The notes: generated by a model from the letters alone, not told the origin. A stretch of DNA of 64,000 nucleotides from Erwinia_E haradaeae_H (GCF_900698885.1 NZ_LR217705.1:248001-312000); one strand, 5' to 3'; numbered from the stretch's first letter, positions 17,733-28,619 are shown. A program made the numbers and translations.

Positions 17733-19283
17733 ATGTCATTTCTTTTAGATCCTTCAGTTTTTGCGGGTCTTTTTACTCTTATTCTTCTTGAAATTGTCCT
17801 GGGTATCGATAATTTAGTATTTATTGCTATTTTATCAGATAAGCTCTTACCAAAGCAGCGTGACAAAGCTCGCCTAACTGGTTTGCTGCTAGCCATGGTG
17901 ATGCGTTTGGGTCTTTTATCTTTAATGTCATGGATGTCTACCATGAGTCGCCCACTGTTTAGTATAGGTGGTTTTAGTTTTTCTGGCCGTGAATTAATGT
18001 TGCTTATGGGAGGTGTTTTTCTGTTGTTTAAAGCTACGACAGAGTTGCACGAACGTTTGGAAAATCGAGATATTCATGATCTAAACCATAAAGGTTATGC
18101 TAGTTTTTGGTCAGTTGTGGTACAGGTGGTTGTCTTAGATGCAGTATTTTCTCTTGATGCAGTGATTACTGCGGTGGGTATGGTAAACAATTTATCAATT
18201 ATGATGCTTGCAGTAATTATGGCTATGAGTGTGATGGTGATTGCTTCTAAACCATTAACTGGATTTGTAAACACTCATCCAACCGTAGTGGTTTTATGCT
18301 TAAGCTTTTTACTGATGATCGGTTTTAGTCTCTTAGCTGAAGGTTTACACTTTAACATACCGAAAGGTTATTTGTATGCTGCAATTAGTTTTTCAATTAT
18401 AATTGAATTATTCAATCAAATGGCACGGCGTAATTTTATGCGTCATCAAGAAAGACGCCCTATGCGCGAGAGAACTGCGGAAGCGATTCAACGTTTAATG
18501 GGAGGACACAGGCAACACGTTAATCATAGAATCGAAGATGGCAGTGTAACAACACTATCCCCAAAAGAAGCATTTAAAGATGAAGAACGCTATATGATGA
18601 ACGGAGTGTTAACTCTTGCTGCTCGTTCAGTGCGTAGTATAATGACACCACGTAGAGAAATTTCCTGGGTTAACTTAACTGGCTCGTTAGATGAAGTGCG
18701 TATGCAGTTGTTAGATACACCGCACAGTTTATTTCCGGTGTGTAGTGGAGAATTAGATTCTATAATAGGTGTTGTGCGAGCTAAAGAATTGTTGGTGGCT
18801 TTAGATCATGGTGTGGATATGTTTGCTTTTGCAAGTGCTACCCCGCCTATTATTATACCAGATACTTTAAATCCATTGAATCTTCTTGGTGTATTGCGCC
18901 GAGCAAAAGGTAGCTTTGTTGTGGTAACTGGTGAATTTGGCGCGGTTCAAGGACTTATTACGCCATTAGATGTATTAGAAGCTATTGCTGGTGAATTTCC
19001 TGATGAAGATGAGACGCCAGATATTGTTATTGATGGGGATGGTTGGCTGGTTAAAGGTGGAGCCGATTTACATTCATTACAGCATTTATTCAATAATAAA
19101 GAATTAATTAAACCGGAAGATCGCCATGCATCGTTAGCTGGGCTAATTATTGAGCATATAGGTAGATTACCTAAAATTGGTGATATCATTAATATCTACC
19201 CCCTCAGATTTCAAATTGTAGAGGCTACTGCTTACCGAATTGACTTAATACGAGTTACAAAACAAGATGATAAAAGAAGATAA
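17733..19283 (+). CDS. yoaE: TerC-family integral membrane protein with CBS and CorC domains
   Basis: The protein has 516 residues (E. coli YoaE 518) and the same domain order. An N-terminal TerC-type membrane domain (about residues 1-230, seven or so helices) carries the conserved acidic segments LEIVLGIDNLVF and LDAVFSLDAVITAVG. A paired CBS domain follows (about 290-420), then a C-terminal CorC/HlyC transporter-associated domain (about 430-510). Family members are linked to metal ion handling, including manganese export; the exact substrate of YoaE is not settled. GGAG lies six bases before the chosen ATG. Confidence 0.93.
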   Translation: MSFLLDPSVFAGLFTLILLEIVLGIDNLVFIAILSDKLLPKQRDKARLTGLLLAMVMRLGLLSLMSWMSTMSRPLFSIGGFSFSGRELMLLMGGVFLLFKATTELHERLENRDIHDLNHKGYASFWSVVVQVVVLDAVFSLDAVITAVGMVNNLSIMMLAVIMAMSVMVIASKPLTGFVNTHPTVVVLCLSFLLMIGFSLLAEGLHFNIPKGYLYAAISFSIIIELFNQMARRNFMRHQERRPMRERTAEAIQRLMGGHRQHVNHRIEDGSVTTLSPKEAFKDEERYMMNGVLTLAARSVRSIMTPRREISWVNLTGSLDEVRMQLLDTPHSLFPVCSGELDSIIGVVRAKELLVALDHGVDMFAFASATPPIIIPDTLNPLNLLGVLRRAKGSFVVVTGEFGAVQGLITPLDVLEAIAGEFPDEDETPDIVIDGDGWLVKGGADLHSLQHLFNNKELIKPEDRHASLAGLIIEHIGRLPKIGDIINIYPLRFQIVEATAYRIDLIRVTKQDDKRR

Positions 19284-20148
19284 TTGTTAATTCCTAATGA
19301 AGGGATAATGTTGTATTAATTGAGTGCCATATTAAATAGAATAAAATCTTTTTATTTTTGATTTTTATAAGGTATAAGAAAAAGGGGTCCTTATTAAGGA
19401 AGGGTTCGATATATATATTGATTTTTATGATTATAAATGTATGTATTATACATAATAAGAATTTATATATATATTATATATCAAGATATTTCATGAATAT
19501 GTCTCACAATACATTTTCTAATGTTTATTAGAATGATGATCATCTGTGAAAGATATGATATGTATATTTTAGTTAACGTGTATTATGGAATAATTCAATA
19601 ATTAGTATCATCTATCTTATATAGGTTATTAAAGTAATGACTATAGCTCTTATAGAGCTAAACTAACATGTATTGTAAGTATGGCGGGGTATATCAGTAG
19701 ATATGATAGAGATTATAAGATAGGTGCGAGCCCGAGAGTCATTTTATTAAGATTTTATAGTTAGTGTAATTTTTTACATATGTACATATTACTTAAAAAT
19801 AAAGACTATCACAGAAGATTAGAGAATTAAGATATTACTTTGATAGTTAGGTGTATGAGCTAATTGTTTTATAATTATTACTTAGATTAGATTGCACGAT
19901 AATAAATAAGATGTGTTATTAACACACCTTACTATTTAGATATATTATTGATACCTGGCGTATCCATTTATATCAAAAAATAGCATTCAAGAATTATAGT
20001 AATTCTATTTAAAATAGCTCTGATTATCTACAAGAAATGCTTTAATATTATAGCAGCCTCAGTTTATCCTGCGATAGTTACCACGAATGCAGTTGTTAGT
20101 ATATTAATTAATAGGCTAGATTATTTAAATGCTGAAAGTAGGACATAC
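19284..20148. other. Desert between yoaE and murJ with a possible gene remnant
   Basis: This is 0.87 kb without a complete gene. A perfect 7-bp hairpin (19644-19660) is followed by a GC-rich island (about 19680-19740) inside a plus-strand stop-to-stop frame; see the separate pseudogene entry. Confidence 0.6.
19633..19764 (+). pseudogene. Possible fragment of a MoxR-type AAA+ ATPase
   Basis: A 43-codon stretch between stops, containing an ATG at 19681, reads ISRYDRDYKIGASPRVILLR. The segment GASPR followed by hydrophobic residues is the sensor-2 signature of MoxR-family AAA+ ATPases (typically xxGASPRAxLALLRAAR). The coding block for GASPR is locally GC-rich in an otherwise AT-rich desert, as expected for a relic. 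Nothing else of the domain is readable around it. The motif is short and coincidence is a real possibility. Confidence 0.25.
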
Positions 20149-21693
20149 ATGAATCTTTTAAAATCACTAGCAGGAGTGAGTTTTGTAACTTTTTGTTCAC
20201 GGATTTTAGGTTTTTTGCGCGATTCTCTTATAGCTTATATTTTTGGTTCGGGTATGGTAACTGATTCTTTTTTTGTTGCTTTTAAGTTACCTAATCTATT
20301 GCGTCGTGTATTTGCTGAGGGTGCATTTTCTCAGGCTTTTGTTCCAATGCTAATTGAGCATAAGAATGAAAAAAATATAGAATCTACGAGAATTTTTATA
20401 CAATATGCATCTGGTCTTCTTATATTAATGTTATCATTAGTGAGCTTACTGGGAATCTTCGTAGCACCTTGGGTCATTATTATCACTGGACCTGGTTTTT
20501 CTGATACTACAGAGCAGTATGTTATGACATTGTCACTGATTCGTATTATATTTCCTTATATATTATTTATTTCCTTGGCGTCATTAGTTGGATCGATCCT
20601 TAACACATGGAATTATTTTATAGTACCCGCGCTATCGCCTATATTTCTCAATTTTAGTATGATTAGTTTTTTATTGATTGCGACTCCGTACTTTCATCCA
20701 CCTATTATGGCACTTGCGTGGGCGGTATTGGTTGGTGGAATTCTGCAATTTTTGTATCAGCTACCTTCTCTAAAAAAATTGGGATTATTAGTTTTACCAC
20801 GTTTTGATGTACATAACCACACTATTCGGCGACTTTTTTGTCAAATAACATTAGGAATTATTGGCGTTTCAGCTAGCCAGTTGTCTTTAATGATTAATAC
20901 GATTCTAGCTTCTTTTTTAGAAATAGGTTCTGTATCATGGATATATTATGCTGACCGATTAATGGAGTTCCCTATCGGAGTGCTTGGCGTGGCATTAGGA
21001 ACTATTCTGTTACCAGCTTTATCAAAAAGTGTAATGTTGGGTCAGAAAGAGTTATATTCACAGATAATGGATTGGGGATTACGTCTCTGTTTTCTTTTAG
21101 CTGTACCGGGCTCTGTCGCACTTTGCATTTTAGCTAAGCCACTTACTATTGTTTTATTTCAATATGGTAAGTTTACATCCTGTGATGTAATCATGACGCA
21201 GCGTTCTTTGATAGCCTATTCAGTAGGTTTAATAGGGTTAATTGTCATGAAAGTATTAGCACCAGGTTTTTATGCTAGGCAGGATATGCATACTCCATTT
21301 AAAATTGCCATATTGACTCTTATAGTAACACAGGTTATGAATTTGGCTTTTATTGGTCCTCTGAAGCATGCTGGTTTGTCACTATCTATTGGATTATCTG
21401 CTTGTCTTAATACTGGACTGCTTTATTGGCAATTACTTAAAAAGAGATTTTTCGTACCAAAGCCAGGATGGATGAAGTTTTTTGTACGTTTATTTATTGC
21501 TGTGCTCGCTATGGCCATGGTCCTATTTGAAGTATCTAATATGGTCCAAGACTGGACGATAGGAAATATGCCAGAAAGATTATTCCGACTAGTAGTTGTA
21601 TGTTTTATTGGTATTAGTGTTTATTTCTTGATGTTATTAATAGTAGGTTTTCGTAAACGTGATTTTTCTCCATATAATGCAAACTTATTATAG
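20149..21693 (+). CDS. murJ: Lipid II flippase MurJ (MviN)
   Basis: MurJ moves lipid II, the peptidoglycan precursor, across the inner membrane. It has 514 residues (E. coli 511) and about 14 hydrophobic segments over its whole length. Family hallmarks are RILGFLRDSLIAYIFG near the N-terminus, FKLPNLLRRVFAEGAFSQAF, and YYADRLMEFPIGVLGVALG around residue 265. A weak AGGA precedes the ATG. Its presence suggests that a peptidoglycan wall is still made. It stands alone, with long gaps on both sides. Confidence 0.97.
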   Translation: MNLLKSLAGVSFVTFCSRILGFLRDSLIAYIFGSGMVTDSFFVAFKLPNLLRRVFAEGAFSQAFVPMLIEHKNEKNIESTRIFIQYASGLLILMLSLVSLLGIFVAPWVIIITGPGFSDTTEQYVMTLSLIRIIFPYILFISLASLVGSILNTWNYFIVPALSPIFLNFSMISFLLIATPYFHPPIMALAWAVLVGGILQFLYQLPSLKKLGLLVLPRFDVHNHTIRRLFCQITLGIIGVSASQLSLMINTILASFLEIGSVSWIYYADRLMEFPIGVLGVALGTILLPALSKSVMLGQKELYSQIMDWGLRLCFLLAVPGSVALCILAKPLTIVLFQYGKFTSCDVIMTQRSLIAYSVGLIGLIVMKVLAPGFYARQDMHTPFKIAILTLIVTQVMNLAFIGPLKHAGLSLSIGLSACLNTGLLYWQLLKKRFFVPKPGWMKFFVRLFIAVLAMAMVLFEVSNMVQDWTIGNMPERLFRLVVVCFIGISVYFLMLLIVGFRKRDFSPYNANLL

Positions 21694-22281
21694 TAAGATG
21701 ATGGTATAATTGCAAAAAGAACTAGGTTAGCAGTTACTAATAATTAGCAGATAATCTATATATTTTATGTGTTGATTTCATTAAGAGAAGTGAGATTTTA
21801 CATAAAAAATAATTTAGTAATTTTTTAAAAAAGATTTTTAAAAATCAATTGGATAATAACTAATTTTCATATAAATTAAGAGAGCAATATACAATACCTG
21901 TTACTGTTAATAGTTATCTATAAGATCAGGTCACAGCACTAGGTAATTAATTCTTTCATTCCATAGCCTTCTCTCTACATGTGAGCAATATATATTGATA
22001 TTTTTTAAATGAGTTAATTTGATAGGGTGATAAATTTTAGCTATTTATAAGATCTTTTGTCAGTGTAAATTAATGGATGATATGTTAAATTGTGAAAAAT
22101 TGCAAGAATCATCTGTAGGTGATCAGCTTCTTCTTAAATTAATTTGGTTTTGAATAGTTTTAATGCAATTGTTAATATTTTAATTTCATAAAGAGTAAAA
22201 TAAAATGTTTAATATTACAAGTATTGCACCTGCAGTGGTGTATAAATTAAGAGTTACAGTTTTATTGATAAAAGCTAAAAA
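21694..22281. other. Gene-free stretch between murJ and lolA
   Basis: This is 0.59 kb. A 26-codon ATG frame at 22073-22153 has a protein-like composition but no ribosome site and no recognised product. In E. coli ftsK precedes lolA; I see no trace of it. Confidence 0.55.
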
Positions 22282-22899
22282 ATGATCAATAAAATATTGA
22301 TTTTTCTCTTTTTATTAATAATACCTGGTTTTTCTAGTAGTGTTCAATATGATATAGCCACTATTTTACAAAAGCGCCTTGAGAAAAATAAAAACTTTCA
22401 GGCTCAGTTTTATCAGAAAGTAATTGACAAAAATAATATTTTAATTCAAGAAGGTTACGGTTGTATGTGGTTACATCGACCGAATCAGTTATACTGGAAG
22501 ATGCTTTACCCTAATGAAAGTGATTTGATATCAGATGGGAATACATTGTGGTTTTATAATCCATCCATAAAACAGGTCAGTATCTATTGTATGAAAAATA
22601 TTATTCAAAATACTCCATTAATGTTAGCAATATGTAACAGGTCCCATGACTGGAAGCAATATTATTTACTGCAGCAAGGTGATAAGTTTATTTTTACTCC
22701 TAAAGAATTATATAGTAATATCAAAGAATTTACTATAAATGTCTCAAAGAATGGCAATATTAATCAGCTCAGTCTCTTTGAAAAAGACGGAGTATACATT
22801 CGTTATATTTTATCGAAACCGAATTTTACTCCTATTAATTCTGAAAAATTTCAATTTAGTATACCCCCAGGGGTTACAATAGACGATCACCGAAAATAG
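22282..22899 (+). CDS. lolA: Outer-membrane lipoprotein carrier protein LolA
   Basis: LolA is the periplasmic chaperone that takes lipoproteins from the LolCDE complex to LolB at the outer membrane. It has 205 residues (E. coli 203) with an N-terminal signal peptide (about residues 1-19, IFLFLLIIPGFSS). The family segments FxAQFYQKV and LYWKMLYPNESDLISDGNTLWFYNP are present. No obvious Shine-Dalgarno precedes the ATG. It is more diverged than most genes here. Its presence implies a functional outer membrane with lipoproteins. Confidence 0.93.
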   Translation: MINKILIFLFLLIIPGFSSSVQYDIATILQKRLEKNKNFQAQFYQKVIDKNNILIQEGYGCMWLHRPNQLYWKMLYPNESDLISDGNTLWFYNPSIKQVSIYCMKNIIQNTPLMLAICNRSHDWKQYYLLQQGDKFIFTPKELYSNIKEFTINVSKNGNINQLSLFEKDGVYIRYILSKPNFTPINSEKFQFSIPPGVTIDDHRK

Positions 22900-23639
22900 A
22901 TTATAGAGATAAAATTTTATGTATGCAATGCTTATAGAATTATCGAGATCTTTCTAAGATAGCAAGAATTATTGATAGATAGCAGTAATTATTGATATGT
23001 GCAGAAACGATAGGTAAGAGATTCTATTAGTAGAAGTTATATTAATAAATTAATGGCTATTAACTATTAAGCATTCTGAATGGAGTATGTTATATTTTTT
23101 TGCTTTAAGGTGATTGTTAAACTTAAAAACACTTTGTTGAGAGATACTTAGACTATAGTTTATATACGTAATATGATCAAGTCTCTTCAAATTTAGAAGA
23201 AATTTATACACTTAAGAGAAGCAGTAATATTTCTTTTCGATATTGTAAAGAGTTTTAAAAATAGTTTTTCATGTAACGCGGTGCAATGATATATAAAAAT
23301 ATAGCTTACGTTATATATAATGGTATAAATACTAATATTTTTATTTTTTATAAAATTATTTATTTCAATTAACAATGTTTATAAATTAAGATGAGCAACG
23401 GACTTCGTTATCTGAATTAAAATATTTTTATTTAACATAACAGTAATGTATAGTATTAAAGGTGACGTAGATCATATCTATAATTATTGCATTGAATGGA
23501 GAAATTTATATTTTAAATAAATATAATTTTATGATACTGATATGAGCATAATATATGATTTTTTATCACTTTTGTATGATATATAATATTAGTTTTTTCT
23601 AGCTCTATAGCTGATCAGCTCACGTGAATTCATAAATCT
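22900..23639. other. Gene-free stretch between lolA and proS
   Basis: This is 0.74 kb of AT-rich sequence. A 60-codon minus-strand frame at 23193-23375 is low-complexity and has no ribosome site. I see no gene. Confidence 0.6.
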
Positions 23640-25379
23640 ATGCGTACTACTCAATATATACTTGCCACTCTAAAAGAAAAGCCATCTAGTGCTGAAACAA
23701 TAAGTCATCAACTTATGCTGCGCGCCGGGATGATACGCCAATTAGCATCAGGGCTATATACTTGGTTGCCAACTGGGTTTCGGGTAGTGCAAAAAGTAAA
23801 AGCTATTATACGAGAAGAAATGCAGCGTATTGGTTTTTTTGAAATATCTATGCCAGTTGTGCAACCAGCTAGTTTATGGCAGGAAAGTGGGCGCTGGGAG
23901 CAATACGGCTCTGAATTACTTAAATTGGTTGATCGGAATCGCCGTTCTTTTGTGATCGGCCCTACACACGAAGAGGTCATGACTGATTTTATTCGTAATG
24001 AGATTACCTCTTATAAGCAATTGCCTATAAAACTTTTCCAGATTCAAACAAAATTTCGTGACGAGGTGCGACCACGGTTTGGTGTTATACGCTCTAGAGA
24101 ATTTCTTATGAAGGATGGTTATTCTTTTCATGCAACACAGGAATCTTTACAAGAAACTTATTCCGTTATGTATAAAGCGTACAGCAATATTTTAAAAAAG
24201 ATGAATTTAAATTTCTGTATTGTGGAAGCAGATACTGGATCTATCGGTGGTTATATTTCTCATGAGTTTCAGGTTTTAGCGCCAAGTGGAGATAATGTGA
24301 TTGCATATTCTACAGGATCTACATATGCAGCAAATTTAGAAATAGCTGAAGCATTGCCTCCAAGTGATGAACGGAAACCAGGTATACAAAAAAAAACGCA
24401 ATTTTCGACACAAAACATCACTACTATTCAGGATCTTTCTGAAAAGCTCCATATTCCAATAAAAAAAATAGTTCAAACATTAGTAGTAAAAGCAAATACA
24501 GACAGCTCTAACGGTTTTGTTGCTCTTTTAGTAAGAGGGGATCATGTACTTAATAAAATTAAAGCGGAAAAGATTGATATCATAGCCGCTCCATTGCGCC
24601 TTATTGGTGATCAAGAAATTCGTCAATATTATCAAACTGGACTCGAATCACTAGGGCCGGTCGGCCTGAACATGCCTATTATAGCTGACCGTAGTGTTTC
24701 CGTTATGAGTGATTTTATCGTTGGTGCTAATGTTGATGGTCAATATTTTAGGGGTATTAATTGGGGGCGCGACCTACCACTTCCGCGTATTGAAGATATT
24801 CGTAATGTAGTGGAAGGTGATATGAGCTCTGATGGTAAAGGTACATTATTAATTCAACGTGGGATTGAAGTTGGTCATATTTTTCAGTTGGGGACAAAAT
24901 ATTCTAAAGCTCTTAAAGCCATTGTGCAAACCTCAAATGGCTGTAGTGAGATTATTAGAATGGGTTGTTATGGTATTGGTATTAGCCGCATTATTGCTGC
25001 TGCAATTGAGCAGAATCATGATAAACGTGGTATTATATGGTCATCAGTATTAGCGCCATTTCAAGTTGCTATATTACCAATTAATATAAAACAGTCATCT
25101 CATGTAAGATCTTTAGCTGAAGATCTTTATGTGCGTTTATTAGCTGAAGGTATTGATGTAATTTTAGATGATAGAGCAGAGAGACTAGGTGTAATGTTTT
25201 CAGATATGGAGCTTATTGGGATACCGCATATTTTAATAATTAGCGAGCATAATCTACAAAATAAAGAAATTGAGTATAAATCTAGAGCGTTAAATCAAAA
25301 AAGGATATTTAAAATTAGCGACATTATCTTCTATCTTAAGTCAGAGCTTCATGATTCTATATTTAATCTTAATTACTAA
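23640..25379 (+). CDS. proS: Prolyl-tRNA synthetase
   Basis: ProS charges tRNA-Pro. It has 579 residues (E. coli 572) and the bacterial-type layout: class II catalytic core with motif 2 (FRDEVRPRFGVIRSREFLMKD), an inserted editing domain (about residues 225-400) against mischarged Ala-tRNA, and a C-terminal anticodon-binding domain. The conserved motif GCYGIGISRIIAAAIEQ is clear. No Shine-Dalgarno is visible before the ATG, but the N-terminus MRTTQYILATLKE fits the family start. The cognate tRNA-Pro(GGG) is also in this window. Confidence 0.98.
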   Translation: MRTTQYILATLKEKPSSAETISHQLMLRAGMIRQLASGLYTWLPTGFRVVQKVKAIIREEMQRIGFFEISMPVVQPASLWQESGRWEQYGSELLKLVDRNRRSFVIGPTHEEVMTDFIRNEITSYKQLPIKLFQIQTKFRDEVRPRFGVIRSREFLMKDGYSFHATQESLQETYSVMYKAYSNILKKMNLNFCIVEADTGSIGGYISHEFQVLAPSGDNVIAYSTGSTYAANLEIAEALPPSDERKPGIQKKTQFSTQNITTIQDLSEKLHIPIKKIVQTLVVKANTDSSNGFVALLVRGDHVLNKIKAEKIDIIAAPLRLIGDQEIRQYYQTGLESLGPVGLNMPIIADRSVSVMSDFIVGANVDGQYFRGINWGRDLPLPRIEDIRNVVEGDMSSDGKGTLLIQRGIEVGHIFQLGTKYSKALKAIVQTSNGCSEIIRMGCYGIGISRIIAAAIEQNHDKRGIIWSSVLAPFQVAILPINIKQSSHVRSLAEDLYVRLLAEGIDVILDDRAERLGVMFSDMELIGIPHILIISEHNLQNKEIEYKSRALNQKRIFKISDIIFYLKSELHDSIFNLNY

Positions 25380-25710
25380 GAAATATTCTAGACTAGTTAT
25401 TACAGATAAATGAACAATAGTAAAATAGTAATTTAATAGATTAATTTTAATGCGTCTTAGAAGGGAATATGTATGTGCAGCATATAAGTATTATACCTCT
25501 CTTATTTTTTAAGTATGAGCATTGCATTAGATAGATTAGAATGTGTTATTTTTATAAGGATTATTTCTTGATATGTTAAGTAGGTTATTAATGATTTGAA
25601 AACACATATCATGTCATCATTAGAGTATATATACTCTATAATAGTTTAGTGTTTATAAAGTATGTGAGATAAAATTTTATAAAAGTTTTATACTTTTACT
25701 ACAGTAGGAT
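25380..25710. other. Spacer between convergent proS and yqjA
   Basis: It contains a hairpin at 25621-25638, listed separately, and nothing else recognised. Confidence 0.6.
25621..25638. terminator. Palindrome between convergent genes, possible bidirectional terminator
   Basis: TAGAGTATATATACTCTA is a perfect 18-base palindrome that can fold as a 7-bp stem with a TATA loop. It lies 240 bases after proS and 73 bases after the yqjA stop. No T-run follows on the plus strand, so strength is doubtful. Confidence 0.35.
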
Positions 25711-26385
25711 CTATAAGTGAGTAGTCTTATTTTTTCGATAGGTTTTCTTATATAAGACGTATAGTGTGCTTATCAAACCACATAGCATTAGACCTATTGG
25801 TAACAATATTAGGCATAGCATAAATTGAGGTTCGTAATAAATAAAAATTGGTGTTCTACCAAATAAAAAACCTACCATAATCAATACCAGCACCCAAAGA
25901 AAAGCACTGGTCCAATTAAATAATTGAAATTTTACATTATCTAAACTAGAAAGTCCTGCAATAGTTGGCAATAGTGTACGAACAAAAGCAATAAAGCGAC
26001 TAATTAATAATGCAGACATACCGTACTGGTGAAATAATTTTTCTGCCTTTTGATGATAATGTAATGGAAGATACAATAACCATTTCTGCACTATTAGTGT
26101 GTTTCCTAACCATTTACCTTGCGCATAGCTTACCCAACAACCAAGAGCAGCGGCGATTGTTAAAACGCATAATATAAGTACACCATTGATTACTCCCTTG
26201 GCCACTAAGATACCAACTAGCACCAAAAGACTATCACCTGGTAAAAAAGATGTTGGCAATAAAGCATTTTCTAAAAATAAGATTAAAAAGAATATACAAT
26301 ACAATGATAAGACAAGAGATGGATCTGTAAGTACAGTATAGTCATGTTGCCACAAGGCTTGAGACAGAAATTTTAAAATATCCAT
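25711..26385 (-). CDS. yqjA: DedA-family inner membrane protein YqjA
   Basis: The protein has 224 residues (E. coli YqjA 220) with several membrane helices. The DedA signature FLENALLPTSFLPGDSLLVL (residues 38-57) contains the conserved acidic residue and GDS. The second hallmark FIAFVRTLLPTIAGLS carries the conserved Arg. The whole sequence tracks YqjA closely. In E. coli, YqjA and its paralogue YghB support proton-motive-force-dependent membrane functions, cell division and drug tolerance; family members have been linked to undecaprenyl-phosphate or phospholipid recycling. Only one copy is in this window. Confidence 0.9.
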   Translation of the reverse strand: MDILKFLSQALWQHDYTVLTDPSLVLSLYCIFFLILFLENALLPTSFLPGDSLLVLVGILVAKGVINGVLILCVLTIAAALGCWVSYAQGKWLGNTLIVQKWLLYLPLHYHQKAEKLFHQYGMSALLISRFIAFVRTLLPTIAGLSSLDNVKFQLFNWTSAFLWVLVLIMVGFLFGRTPIFIYYEPQFMLCLILLPIGLMLCGLISTLYVLYKKTYRKNKTTHL

Positions 26386-27115
26386 TATTGTAGTATCTCA
26401 GGTATAATCTAATAGTTATTTTTACATTTATCTTGCATATTAAGATTAGATTTGCTCTTATAAAGATCTTTGATGGGAAAAGATTTTAAGCCATTTCCTG
26501 GACTTATCAGATAATTTTTAGTGCTTCTAGTGCATTTTATCATCATTGATTGAGAATAATTTTTACTTATTTTGGTTAAAGTTTATTAAAACGATCACAT
26601 TTAATAACGTTTAGAACATAAGGTCTTTTATGTGTAATCATTAAGGCGCATAAGACATTTCTTGCATCATATAGTCTGTGTGATAATAATAGATATTAGC
26701 TCTCTATAAAAGAAGGTCTGATTAGAATATGTTTCTTTAAGTTTTCTTTAAAATAAAAAAAGAATATATACTCCGATTTTCAATTAATCGCAGAGTAATA
26801 TTTTTTCTTTAACTCGGAAGATTACATATATACTAATTTACTCATGAAGGTGAGAAGTATATGAAAAATCTTTTTAATAGTGTTATACAGCATAGACTGA
26901 TGCAGTCTATAGATGATATTTTTATCATCAAGCTGTAGAGGTATATCTGTTCATTAGTTTTTAATATATCGCATTAATGACTGTAATGTTCACATAAGAT
27001 CTAAGGATTAGTAGAATCTAATCATAAATGAGATTTTTCTCATGCAACAATATTTAGTGATAATTTAAAATATAAAGTAATTCTACAAGCCATTTTCATC
27101 TATTTAGTATTAAAA
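26386..27115. other. Gene-free stretch between clpX and yqjA
   Basis: In E. coli lon follows clpX; here 0.73 kb of AT-rich sequence follows instead, too short for lon, with no recognised remnant. Confidence 0.6.
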
Positions 27116-28465
27116 TTAACTTTTGTCATTCTCGAGAATATAATGAGATGTGCTTGAATTTTCCAAGGGTAATAAAGAGCTTTTTGTTAATAAGTTGTCT
27201 GAATTTTGCATAGGTTCTTCTTGTTTGTAGGTTTTTATTGGTTCATTTTCTCCAGTAACTACAGATTTGTTAATAATAACTTTTTTGATATTATGTATGG
27301 AAGGTAATTCATACATGGTATTTAATAAGATGTTTTCTATGATAGAGCGTAATCCTCGAGCGCCAATTTTTCGTCGTATTGCTTGACATGCAATTTCTTT
27401 CAGTGCCTCTTTTTGAAATTCTAGTTCTACCCCTTCTAAACTAAATAAAGCTTGATATTGTTTTGTTAGTGCATTTTTTGGTTCATGTAAAATTTGAATT
27501 AACTCTATTTCATCTAGTTCACTAAGTGTTGCAAGCACCGGCAAACGTCCAATGAATTCAGGAATTAGGCCAAATTTAATTAGATCTTCTGGTTCAACTT
27601 GAGATAAAATATTATTTTTTTTTGTTTTTTGTGACTGGTTGCTCAATAATGCACTAAAACCAATCCCAGCTCCATTATCTACTCGTTGTGAAATAACTTT
27701 ATCAAGTCCTGAAAATGCTCCTCCGCAAATAAATAGAATTTTGGAAGTATCTACCTGAAGAAATTCTTGCTGTGGGTGCTTTCGTCCACCTTGAGGTGGA
27801 ACTGAGGCCATTGTTCCCTCAATAAGCTTAAGTAAAGCTTGTTGCACGCCTTCACCAGAGACGTCTCTAGTAATAGATGGATTATCTGATTTACGTGAGA
27901 TTTTATCGATTTCATCAATATAAATAATACCCCTTTGAGCTTTTTGTATATTGTAATCACATTTTTGCAGAAGTTTTTGAATAATGTTTTCTACATCCTC
28001 ACCAACGTATCCTGCTTCAGTGAGAGTTGTAGCATCCGCCATAGTGCATGGAACGTCCAGGAGGCGAGCCATGGTTTCAGCTAGAAGAGTTTTACCGCTC
28101 CCTGTTGGCCCAATTAACAAAATATTACTTTTTCCTAGTTCAATAACATTACCAGCATCGCTGTTATGTAAGCGTTTATAATGGTTATAAACAGCCACTG
28201 ATAGTACTTTTTTAGCTTGACCTTGCCCTATCACATATTCATCCAAATGAGTTCGAATCTCTTTTGGAGTGGGTAGAGAACTACAATCAGCAGGAGGTGT
28301 CACTTCCTGACTTTCCTTGCGAATGATGTCGTTACATAAATTCACACATTCATCACAGACACATACTGATGGTCCAGCAATTAACTTGCGAACTTTATAC
28401 TGACTTTTGCCGCAAAAAGAGCAGTAGAGGATCTGCCCTGAACCGTCTTTGCGCTGATCTGTCAT
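27116..28465 (-). CDS. clpX: ATP-dependent Clp protease ATPase subunit ClpX
   Basis: ClpX unfolds tagged proteins and feeds them to ClpP. The N-terminal zinc domain has Cys15, Cys18, Cys37 and Cys40. The AAA+ core shows Walker A GPTGSGKT (119-126), the GYVG pore loop (152-155), Walker B IIYIDEID with Asp184-Glu185, the RKH loop, and the IGF loop (268-270) that docks on ClpP. It has 449 residues against 424 in E. coli, with a hydrophilic C-terminal extension of about 25 residues. The ribosome site is GAGAGGG. It follows clpP by 154 bases, as in E. coli. Confidence 0.98.
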   Translation of the reverse strand: MTDQRKDGSGQILYCSFCGKSQYKVRKLIAGPSVCVCDECVNLCNDIIRKESQEVTPPADCSSLPTPKEIRTHLDEYVIGQGQAKKVLSVAVYNHYKRLHNSDAGNVIELGKSNILLIGPTGSGKTLLAETMARLLDVPCTMADATTLTEAGYVGEDVENIIQKLLQKCDYNIQKAQRGIIYIDEIDKISRKSDNPSITRDVSGEGVQQALLKLIEGTMASVPPQGGRKHPQQEFLQVDTSKILFICGGAFSGLDKVISQRVDNGAGIGFSALLSNQSQKTKKNNILSQVEPEDLIKFGLIPEFIGRLPVLATLSELDEIELIQILHEPKNALTKQYQALFSLEGVELEFQKEALKEIACQAIRRKIGARGLRSIIENILLNTMYELPSIHNIKKVIINKSVVTGENEPIKTYKQEEPMQNSDNLLTKSSLLPLENSSTSHYILENDKS

Positions 28466-28619
28466 TTATTTCCCTCTCATTTTTATAATGATATTAACTG
28501 TTTCCAATAGAGGAAATAGAATCAAAATTCTACTTTTATTATCGCATATATTGATATAGTTGTTCATTATGTAAAATTACTTCTTGTTGATTGTGTTGTT
28601 ATTGAGATAAAACAGTTAA

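Noticed and set aside
17566..17748. 60-codon plus frame before yoaE
   Set aside because: It overlaps the yoaE start, has no clear ribosome site and no recognisable product; yoaE itself explains the region.
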